From positions 124,001 to 188,000 of the forward strand of contig JADKHC010000001.1 of NCBI GenBank assembly GCA_016721945.1: a stretch of DNA of 64,000 nucleotides. Reading direction: 5' to 3'. Shown one piece after another: positions 57,755-64,000 of this stretch (position 1 is its first letter; each line of letters opens with the position of its first letter). Source of the DNA: Verrucomicrobiota bacterium (lineage in GTDB: Bacteria > Verrucomicrobiota > Verrucomicrobiia > Opitutales > Opitutaceae). The notes beneath the pieces are model-generated. The model made no database searches and was not told where the DNA came from. It worked only from the letters and a program-made list of their open reading frames with translations. Made by a program: the position numbers and the translations under genes.

Positions 57755-59101
57755 CTACTTGCTCGACGACTGCTGGCTCTTCGTCTGGGCATTCTCGGCG
57801 CGGTAGGTTTTCCGGGCGGCATTGCTCAAGCCATGCCGTTCGAGTTTGTCGGCCTCTGCTTCCTGCTGAATCGCCAGCGCCGCCATGGGTGCATTATTGT
57901 AGGTTGAGGCGGTCGCTTTCAACTCGGCGGCCTTGGCACGAAGCTCCTTTGCGGCATCGCCTCGGCGGTTGGCATCGACGAGTTCCACCGCCTTGTCCTT
58001 GGTTTCCGCGATGACATTGGCCGCATAGTCGTTCTGGACCTTCTGATCCGCAGAGCTCACCACCGTCTCACGGCTCTCGCTGAAACTGACTTTGCGCTGT
58101 GTGCGCACGACGGTGGTTTTTTGCGTGAGTGCGTTTTCATAACTTAATTTGGCCGTCGCGATCTCCAGCTCCGAACCCGCTTTGCAGGACGGCACTTCAA
58201 CTTCAATCAGGGCAAATTTCTCCTGTCCGCCGTAGAGCTGATTCAGTGTGAGCTCGGCTTTGCGGCCACGAATCACACCTTCACGACCGACAAAGTTCAG
58301 CGGACGCACACCCTCGGGAAATTCCACCTCAATCACCACGCGACGCGCGATGACGTTGAGTACATCGCCGAGTTCACCGGCGAAAATTCGCGGCAGATCG
58401 TCGCTGGACTCGACGAAGTAGGTATTGCCATCGCTGCGCTGCGCGAGGCGCGTCATCAGATCTTCGTTAAAACCGAGGCCGAGTCCAACCGTCGTAACCG
58501 AGATGCCCTCTTTCACCAGGGCTGTACCGAGTCGACCGAGCTCCTCGGGCGATTGCGGCCCAACATTAGCCAAACCATCAGACAGAAGGATAACGCGATG
58601 GATATAGCGACGATCCTCGATATGTTTGCGCACTTCGGAAGCCCCTTGCGAAACACCGCCGAACAACGCCGTGCTGCCGCCTGCCCGAATCCCCCGGATG
58701 GCCGAAGCAATACTGCGCCCATCGCCTACACACTGCGCCGGGACGAGCGTCTGCACTTCGGTGTCATAAACGACCACCGAGAGAACGTCATCGGGTGCCA
58801 ACCGCCCCAAGGCTTCCAATGCTGCCTCGCGCGCCCGCGCAAGTTTTTCGCCCTCCATCGAACCCGAGCGGTCAATGACAATTGAAAGATTGACCGGCGG
58901 ACGCGCCTCGGGCCGTGGCAGGCGAAGACCGTCGAAGCAGACTTTGACGACCGCCTTGCCGGTCGCTCCAGCCGGGAGCACGGTACGGTCGAGATCGATG
59001 CGGAGTTGAACAACGTCGTCTGTCGGCCTAGCCGAACAAGAAGTAAGCGACAACACGCCTGAAAGCGCGGCCGCGAGAAAGGAGAGGAATTTTGTTTTCA
59101 T
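57755..59101 (-). CDS. vWA-domain lipoprotein
   Basis: 448 residues from the ATG at 59101, which opens a lipoprotein signal with lipobox LTSC (Cys22). The von Willebrand A domain carries the MIDAS motif DRSGS (from Asp77) with the later elements GGSTALFGG and LSDGLANVGPQS. After it come a beta-rich region (VEFPEGVRPLNFVGREGVIR) and an Ala/Lys/Glu-rich C-terminal helical tail. Similar bacterial proteins are membrane-anchored metal-dependent adhesion or scaffold proteins; the partner is unknown. An alternative ATG 8 codons upstream exists but would spoil the signal. It stands between the small exported protein and the kinase gene. Confidence 0.88.
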   Translation of the reverse strand: MKTKFLSFLAAALSGVLSLTSCSARPTDDVVQLRIDLDRTVLPAGATGKAVVKVCFDGLRLPRPEARPPVNLSIVIDRSGSMEGEKLARAREAALEALGRLAPDDVLSVVVYDTEVQTLVPAQCVGDGRSIASAIRGIRAGGSTALFGGVSQGASEVRKHIEDRRYIHRVILLSDGLANVGPQSPEELGRLGTALVKEGISVTTVGLGLGFNEDLMTRLAQRSDGNTYFVESSDDLPRIFAGELGDVLNVIARRVVIEVEFPEGVRPLNFVGREGVIRGRKAELTLNQLYGGQEKFALIEVEVPSCKAGSELEIATAKLSYENALTQKTTVVRTQRKVSFSESRETVVSSADQKVQNDYAANVIAETKDKAVELVDANRRGDAAKELRAKAAELKATASTYNNAPMAALAIQQEAEADKLERHGLSNAARKTYRAENAQTKSQQSSSK

Positions 59102-59247
59102 GATGGAATCCGTTTTGGACATACGGATTTCACCACAAAAGGGCGTGTGAGTTGTCACCACGCCGTCAGAAATTTGTCAGAGAATTGTCATGCCTTTGGC
59201 TAGCCCTGCTCTCGGACGGCCAAAGCAAAGCTTAGCCAAACAAAGTG

Positions 59248-59616
59248 CTACCTAACCTGGCCGGCATTCTTGATCGCGATCACTTTTCCCCCTTGCAACT
59301 TGATCGTCATATCGAGGTAGTTGAGGATCTGCGTGCCACTGACCTCGATCTTGCTCGCAGGGTCTCCCAGTTGCGCAATGACTTTCGAGTAGGTGAACCC
59401 CGCCTCCACACCAGCGATTTTCATCATAACAACCCGATCGTCGCGCAGTCTGACTGATGAATCCGGGTAAGTGAGAATCAGCAAACTGCCCGCCTCTATT
59501 TTATTCAGGGGCAGGCCCATTTCATCAACCACCTTTTTGTAACCATCGCCGAGCTCGACCGAAAGCAGTGGCCCAGCCAACGAGACAAATACCATCGCCA
59601 ATAAAGTTAATTTCAT
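59248..59616 (-). CDS. Small exported protein with an internal duplication
   Basis: 122 residues from the ATG at 59616, with a signal peptide (MKLTLLAMVFVSLAGPLLS). The mature part is two copies of one unit of about 45 residues. Copy 1 runs DGYKKVVDEMGLPLNKIEAG then LLILTYPDSSVRLRDDRVVM-MKIAG. Copy 2 runs FTYSKVIAQLGDPASKIEVS then QILNYLDMTIKLQGGKVIAI-KNAG. The pattern (helix, GxP, short beta-strands) resembles BamE/SmpA-like or similar small periplasmic folds, but I do not recognise the family. No cysteine lipobox is present, so it is probably soluble periplasmic. Confidence 0.72.
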   Translation of the reverse strand: MKLTLLAMVFVSLAGPLLSVELGDGYKKVVDEMGLPLNKIEAGSLLILTYPDSSVRLRDDRVVMMKIAGVEAGFTYSKVIAQLGDPASKIEVSGTQILNYLDMTIKLQGGKVIAIKNAGQVR

Positions 59617-59744
59617 GGGGGAAAATGCGGACAGGACCAATCTCTGCCAATATTCCCTGAAATTTGGACATAACCACAGCCCAACGACACGCCTAAAATC
59701 TCGTTATTTTAGGAGACTGTAGGCACACCGCCAAAGCCACTATG

Positions 59745-59891
59745 CCGTAATGATGCAGTTGAAGCATAATCTCCAGCGAGGATCGATATGCAGAGGGTGG
59801 AGCCCGATGTCCCCATCGGGCTTGATTGGAGCCGCTCTCGAACCAGCCCGTTAGGGACAACGGGCTCCACCTCTCTACTGCATCGTTACGG
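59745..59891. mobile_element. 147-bp MITE related to the IS1380-type element
   Basis: Left end CCGTAATGATGCAGTTGA and right end (reversed) CCGTAACGATGCAGTAGA are inverted repeats matching the ends of the IS at 44139 (CCGGAACGATGCAGTTGA). The flanks CTATG and CTGAG resemble the CTAAG duplication of that IS, with CTGAG and CTAAG both fitting CTNAG. No coding capacity. A REP pair fills most of the interior. Confidence 0.65.
59796..59871. repeat. REP pair, family C (GTGGAGCCCG-headed)
   Basis: Outer inverted ends GGTGGAGCCCG / CGGGCTCCACC. Each half has its own hairpin: AGCCCGATG/CATCGGGCT and AGCCCGTT/AACGGGCT. Same head-to-head design as the pairs at 13335 and 15429 but unrelated stem sequence. 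It is nested inside the MITE. Confidence 0.7.
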
Positions 59892-59899
59892 CTGAGTCC

Positions 59900-61351
59900 T
59901 CACATCGAGGCCAGCAGCTTGCGCAGGGTTTCGTCGACGAGCTTGGGGTTGGCTTTGCCCTTAGCCGCTTTCATGATCGGGCCCTTGAAGGCGTTGATCG
60001 CGCTGTCTTTGCCTCCCTTAAACTCGGCGAGTGCTTTTTCGTTAGCCGCGATGGAATCGCGACACCACTGTTCGAGTTCGCCTGCATCGGTCGGCGTGGC
60101 CTTAAGCCCGCGTCGGTCAGCAATGGCGTCAGGCATGTCACCGGTGGTGAACATTTCCGTGAAGATTTCCTTCGCCGCAGTGTTCAGTATCGTGCCGGCG
60201 TCGATCAGTTTCACGAGTGCAGCGATGTGCGCCGGCTTAATCTTCGAATCGGCGAGCGGAAGCTTCGCTGCGCCAAGATCGCGGAGCAGATCGTTGACGA
60301 TCCAGTTGCCAGCGGCCTGAGACTTGCCCGAAAGTTTCGCAGCTTCTTCAAAGTAATCGCTCAACTCACGATCCGGCACTAGGACGGAGGTGATTGTATA
60401 CGGGACCTGGTATTGGTCGAAGAAACGACGTTGTTTGACGAAAGGCATCTCTGGACACTCGGCCTTGATGCGAGCCTTCCACGCTTCGTCCACTTTAACC
60501 GGCATTAAATCGGGGTCCGGAAAATAGCGGTAGTCGTGGGCCATTTCCTTCGTACGCAGCGATTGCGAGGCGCCAGTCTGACCGTCGTAGTCGCGCGTCT
60601 CTTGCACGATAGTACCGCCGCTTTCGGTGACGGCGATCTGGCGTGCGATTTCGTGGGCGATACCGTCACGCACGAATGAAATCGAGTTGAGATTTTTCAA
60701 CTCAACTTTGGTTCCAAGCTTTGTTTCGCCAACAGGACGAATGGAGATATTGGCGTCGCAGCGCAGCTGGCCTTTTTCCATGTCGCAGTCGGAAATACCG
60801 CCGTAAATCATGGTATTCCGGATCGATGTGAGATACGCGAAAGCTTCTTCGGCCGTGTGCATCGCCGGTTCGGATACAATCTCCATCAGCGGCGTGCCGG
60901 CTCGATTGTAATCGACGAGCGATTCCATTGCGCCGTGGTTAAGTTTGCCAACGTCTTCTTCGAGGTGAATTCGGGTGAGCGGGATTTTTTTGTGCTCGCC
61001 CATGACGTTACGCGCGGAGCCGGGCAATTCGATCTCGACCTCACCACCGAGGCAAATCGGCTGGTCGTATTGGGAGATCTGATAGTTCTTCGGCGAGTCG
61101 GGGTAGAAATAGTTTTTGCGATCCCATTTGCAGACCGGCGCGATCTCACAGCCGAGCATGAGACCGGCTTTGATGATAGCGTCGAGCGCAGCCTTGTTCA
61201 TGACCGGCAAAACGCCGGGGAGCGCGAGCACGACCGGATCGGTCAGGGTGTTCTCGTCGTGGCCATAACCAGCCGCAACGCGGGTGAACATCTTAGAGTG
61301 CGTCTTAACCTGAACGTGGACTTCAAGACCGATAACGGCTTCGTATTTCAT
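59900..61351 (-). CDS. gatB: Aspartyl/glutamyl-tRNA amidotransferase subunit B
   Basis: 483 residues starting MKYEAVIGLEVHVQVKTHSK. Hallmark stretches: DRKNYFYPDSPKNYQISQYD, the RIHLEEDVGKLNH block, SLVDYNRAGTPLMEIVSEP, RCDANISIRPVGETKLGTKV and the DYRYFPDPDLMPV block, then the helical YqeY-like tail. GatB holds the mischarged Glu-tRNA(Gln) or Asp-tRNA(Asn) and its kinase-like site activates it for amidation with ammonia from GatA. The last gene of gatC-gatA-gatB, 90 bp after gatA; the MITE lies just beyond its stop codon. Length is normal. Confidence 0.97.
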   Translation of the reverse strand: MKYEAVIGLEVHVQVKTHSKMFTRVAAGYGHDENTLTDPVVLALPGVLPVMNKAALDAIIKAGLMLGCEIAPVCKWDRKNYFYPDSPKNYQISQYDQPICLGGEVEIELPGSARNVMGEHKKIPLTRIHLEEDVGKLNHGAMESLVDYNRAGTPLMEIVSEPAMHTAEEAFAYLTSIRNTMIYGGISDCDMEKGQLRCDANISIRPVGETKLGTKVELKNLNSISFVRDGIAHEIARQIAVTESGGTIVQETRDYDGQTGASQSLRTKEMAHDYRYFPDPDLMPVKVDEAWKARIKAECPEMPFVKQRRFFDQYQVPYTITSVLVPDRELSDYFEEAAKLSGKSQAAGNWIVNDLLRDLGAAKLPLADSKIKPAHIAALVKLIDAGTILNTAAKEIFTEMFTTGDMPDAIADRRGLKATPTDAGELEQWCRDSIAANEKALAEFKGGKDSAINAFKGPIMKAAKGKANPKLVDETLRKLLASM

Positions 61352-61441
61352 TTCAGAATTTATTTGGAAATCAGGAAATCAGGAATCGGAAGGAATGTGC
61401 TTTATGCCTCAATGCTTTTTCCAGCTTTCCTGAGTTCCACA

Positions 61442-62908
61442 TTAAAGGTTCGGGGTTATCGTAGCCCAATCATGCGCTTTCTCGTAGGCGTTGGCGATGG
61501 ATAGAAGTTCGGCTTCCTGGAATGGCTGGCCGATCAATTGCAATCCGATCGGCAGACCGCTCTTCGAAAAACCACAGGGGATGCTCATGCCGGGTAGGCC
61601 GGCGAGGTTCACTCCGATAGTGTAAACATCGCTTAAGTACATCGCGAGCGGGTTGGCTGCCTTCTCGCCTTTCTTAAACGCTGGCGTCGGCGAAGTTGGC
61701 GTGAGAATCGCATCAACCTCCTTGTATGCGTTGAGGAAGTCCTGACGGATCAGCGTGCGGACTTTTTGTGCACGCAGGTAGTATGCGTCGTAGTAACCGC
61801 TGGAGAGAACGTAGGTGCCAAGGATGATGCGGCGCTTCACCTCTTGGCCAAAGCCTTCGGCGCGCGATTTAAAGTAGAGATCGATAATGTCCTTCGCGTC
61901 CTTCGAGCGATGGCCGTAACGGATGCCGTCATAACGCGCGAGATTCGACGAGCACTCGGCCGTCGCGATGATGTAGTAAACACCCACGCCGTACTCGGTG
62001 TGCGGCAGCGAAACATTTTTCACTTCGCAGCCCATCTTCTCGTAATAACTTATCGCCTTCTCGACGGCGGCAGCGACTTCGGGATCGAGACCCTGGCCGA
62101 AATATTCCTTGGGAATACCGAGACGCCACGGACCTTTGCGCTTTTTTAGCTCATCGCGGTAGTTCGGAATCTCCGTCTTGAACGATGTCGAGTCGAGCGG
62201 GTCGTGACCTGCAATGGCACCAAGCGTGATCGCCGCATCTTCGACTGAGCGGCTGAAAGGACCGATTTGATCCAGCGACGACGCGAATGCGATCAAGCCG
62301 AACCGTGAGACAAGACCATAGGTCGGCTTGAAGCCAACGACGTTGCAGAGCGCCGCAGGTTGGCGGATCGAGCCACCGGTATCGGAACCGAGCGAAACAA
62401 TCGCCTCGCCCGCCGCGACGGCCGCAGCACTTCCGCCCGAGCTGCCACCAGGGACGCGCTCGAGATCGTAGGGATTGCAGGTCGTGTGAAACGCCGAGTT
62501 CTCCGTGGACGAACCCATCGCGAACTCGTCGAGGTTCAGCCGACCCCAGCAAATCGCTCCAGCTTTTTTCAACTTTTTCGTGACCGTCGAGTCGTAGGGC
62601 GAAACAAAATTCGCGAGCATCTTCGACGACGCCGTGAGTGGTTGCCCGTCGACCGCAATGACGTCCTTGATGCCAACCGGAATACCATCGAGCGGTCCCC
62701 TCGCCTGCCCGGCGGCACGGCGTTCGTCAGAGGCACGAGCCTGTGCGAGCGCGTCGGCCTCGTCGAAGGAGTTGAAGGCTTTGACCTTCGTATCCACGGC
62801 CTTGGTACGCGCAATAACGGCCTGAGTGAGTTCAACCGAGGAAACAGTCTTTGCCTCCAGCAAGGAGGACAGTTCGGTGACGGGTTTGTAGAAAAGTTCG
62901 GAGGACAT
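61442..62908 (-). CDS. gatA: Aspartyl/glutamyl-tRNA amidotransferase subunit A
   Basis: 488 residues from the ATG at 62908. A GTG at 62920, which overlaps the gatC stop as GTGA, would add four residues and cannot be excluded. Amidase-signature elements: catalytic Lys in [12 protein letters not shown], and the Ser-rich block [18 protein letters not shown] followed by [20 protein letters not shown] that carries the cis-Ser and nucleophile Ser. GatA releases ammonia from glutamine or asparagine and passes it to GatB. Immediately follows gatC. The presence of GatCAB implies that glutaminyl- and/or asparaginyl-tRNA is made by transamidation in this organism. Confidence 0.97.
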   Translation of the reverse strand: MSSELFYKPVTELSSLLEAKTVSSVELTQAVIARTKAVDTKVKAFNSFDEADALAQARASDERRAAGQARGPLDGIPVGIKDVIAVDGQPLTASSKMLANFVSPYDSTVTKKLKKAGAICWGRLNLDEFAMGSSTENSAFHTTCNPYDLERVPGGSSGGSAAAVAAGEAIVSLGSDTGGSIRQPAALCNVVGFKPTYGLVSRFGLIAFASSLDQIGPFSRSVEDAAITLGAIAGHDPLDSTSFKTEIPNYRDELKKRKGPWRLGIPKEYFGQGLDPEVAAAVEKAISYYEKMGCEVKNVSLPHTEYGVGVYYIIATAECSSNLARYDGIRYGHRSKDAKDIIDLYFKSRAEGFGQEVKRRIILGTYVLSSGYYDAYYLRAQKVRTLIRQDFLNAYKEVDAILTPTSPTPAFKKGEKAANPLAMYLSDVYTIGVNLAGLPGMSIPCGFSKSGLPIGLQLIGQPFQEAELLSIANAYEKAHDWATITPNL

Positions 62909-62916
62909 GGCGCGGT

Positions 62917-63207
62917 TCACTCGACGACTTTGGGGACAACAATCATGTTATTGCGCTGAGCAGGTGCGTTTTTGAGCGCCGCCTCGACCGGCAGGCCGGG
63001 CTGTGCAACATCGTCTGCCCAGACATTATAAACCGGGAAAGCATGCGCGGTCGGCTCAACGCCGCTTACGTCAACTTTCTTTAACTGCTCGATGTAAGCG
63101 AGGACGTCGCCAAGCTGTGTGGCGAACTTCGCTTTTTCTTCAGGCGTCAGGGCAAGCCGCGCGAGATGGGCGACGTGGTCGATATTGAGATCGGTTGGGG
63201 CAGACAT
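62917..63207 (-). CDS. gatC: Aspartyl/glutamyl-tRNA amidotransferase subunit C
   Basis: 96 residues: [50 protein letters not shown] and [16 protein letters not shown] match GatC, the small belt subunit that stabilises the GatA-GatB complex. It precedes gatA and lies 2 bp after the pheT stop codon on the same strand, so pheT and gatCAB are likely co-transcribed. Confidence 0.95.
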   Translation of the reverse strand: MSAPTDLNIDHVAHLARLALTPEEKAKFATQLGDVLAYIEQLKKVDVSGVEPTAHAFPVYNVWADDVAQPGLPVEAALKNAPAQRNNMIVVPKVVE

Positions 63208-63209
63208 GA

Positions 63210-64000
63210 TTATTTCCGGATCTGGTACGGGGTAGTTTTGGCGAGTTCGTCTTGAACCTTTTGGAATGCGACGTTGACCTCGTCGTCAGTAAGCGTGCGC
63301 TCGGACGAGCGAAATACGAGGGAGAAGCCGAGGCTTTTTTTACCTTCGGCCAAACCAGTGCCTTGGTACACATCGAAGACCTCGATGGTTTCCAATGAGA
63401 AGGCATTGCCGGTCGCGGCACGAGCGAGTTTCGCCAGCGTTTTCTGAACCTCGGAGGCGAGCACGGTCTGATCGACCACGAGCGCGATATCGCGCAACGC
63501 GGCAGGGAAAAGGCTGAACGGTTGGTAACGACGATGCGCGCCGCCCGCAGCGAGTTTCTCCGGCAGAATAGCGAACACGCCAGCATGGACCTTCCCTTCG
63601 AGACCGAGGGACTTAACCATCGCCAAATCGACAAGACCCAAGGCGGCAAACCAGCCATTCTGCATTTCACCAGCGACTGCGGCCTGACCTTCCTGCCAAC
63701 CTCGATGCGCTTGAGTGACGGGTTGAAGCTGCTGACGCGAGAGATCGACGCCCGCCGCGCTCGCGAGAAGGGTCGCAAGACTCTTCGCTGCATAAAAATC
63801 AGTGGCCTCGCGCTTGAGCCAGCTGCGATCGGCCGGATTCTCGGCAATGACAAACGCCACCGCGACGCACTCGAAATTCGCGCCGTCACGTTCGACGAAT
63901 ACACGACCGGTTTCGAAAAGACGCGAGACGGAGACACCACGCGATTGGTTGAGCTTGAGTGTTTCGAGCAACCCAGGAATCAGCGAGGAACGCAGATGTG
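63210..64000 (-). CDS. pheT: Phenylalanyl-tRNA synthetase beta subunit, C-terminal part
   Basis: The frame is open to the window edge; only about the last 263 residues are visible. It starts with HLRSSLIPGLLETLKLNQSR, then RLFETGRVFVERDG of the B6-B7 catalytic-like core. It ends with the anticodon-binding FDX-ACB domain (FSLFPAALRDIALVVDQTVL, FDVYQGTGLAEGKKSLGFSL, RTLTDDEVNVAFQKVQDELA). The beta subunit, with PheS, charges tRNA-Phe. Upstream part and pheS should lie beyond 64000. Confidence 0.95.
   Translation of the reverse strand, partial: HLRSSLIPGLLETLKLNQSRGVSVSRLFETGRVFVERDGANFECVAVAFVIAENPADRSWLKREATDFYAAKSLATLLASAAGVDLSRQQLQPVTQAHRGWQEGQAAVAGEMQNGWFAALGLVDLAMVKSLGLEGKVHAGVFAILPEKLAAGGAHRRYQPFSLFPAALRDIALVVDQTVLASEVQKTLAKLARAATGNAFSLETIEVFDVYQGTGLAEGKKSLGFSLVFRSSERTLTDDEVNVAFQKVQDELAKTTPYQIRK

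Noticed and set aside
1..64000. CRISPR arrays, riboswitches, replication origin, SusD-like partner genes, prophage genes
   Set aside because: None was seen: no evenly spaced direct repeats, no recognisable aptamer core upstream of the metabolic genes, no dnaA boxes in cluster, and no SusD-like lipoprotein next to either TonB receptor.

Overview
The window looks like chromosome from a member of the Verrucomicrobiota, most likely family Opitutaceae. This is inferred from two very large TonB-dependent receptors with the LSPFEV/LAGTR N-terminal signature I associate with that family, a Minf_1886-type protein restricted (as I recall) to Planctomycetota and Verrucomicrobiota, weak Shine-Dalgarno sequences with several GTG starts, and many secreted glycoside hydrolases without SusD partners.

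Layout. 1-4.3 kb: the 3' part of a bacterial alpha-2-macroglobulin. 4.6-47.8 kb: a polysaccharide-utilisation region. It holds GH43 and GH115 enzymes; a sensor kinase and NarL-type regulator (9.5-13.1 kb); GH35; a first TonB receptor (15.6-19.5 kb); a minus-strand train GH29-GH2-GH30-(GH2 remnant)-GH1-GH2-beta-helix/PDZ-GH2 running from 35.9 down to 20.1 kb; a second TonB receptor (36.1-39.7 kb); a second kinase/regulator pair whose kinase is split by an IS1380-like element; and GH39. 48.1-64 kb: ordinary core genes, namely tRNA-Thr(CGU), queA, YceI, a TPR protein, M16 peptidase, Minf_1886, a Fur-like regulator, exported superoxide dismutase, a PhoB/PhoR-type pair, a von Willebrand A lipoprotein, a small exported protein, gatB, gatA, gatC and the 3' end of pheT.

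How it fits together (inference). Secreted or periplasmic hydrolases would cut side chains (glucuronic acid by GH115, fucose by GH29, galactose by GH2/GH35, arabinose or xylose by GH43/GH39) and backbone pieces (GH1, GH30) from plant hemicellulose such as glucuronoxylan or xyloglucan. The two TonB receptors would import oligomers. Two large periplasm-sensing kinases paired with LuxR-type regulators would control the genes. The last three genes of the train overlap by 4 bases each, and a near-perfect palindrome lies upstream of its first gene.

Most notable: a TonB-receptor-like N-terminal signature sits inside the alpha-2-macroglobulin at the bait-region position; a clean IS insertion (5-bp target duplication CTAAG) splits a PA14-containing sensor kinase that would be exactly in frame if the IS were removed; a GH1 protein has Met where the acid/base Glu should be; a beta-helix protein carries a C-terminal PDZ domain; and a 147-bp MITE has ends matching the IS family. 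Three distinct GTAG/GTGG-headed REP pairs and a further inverted repeat beside the tRNA are also present.
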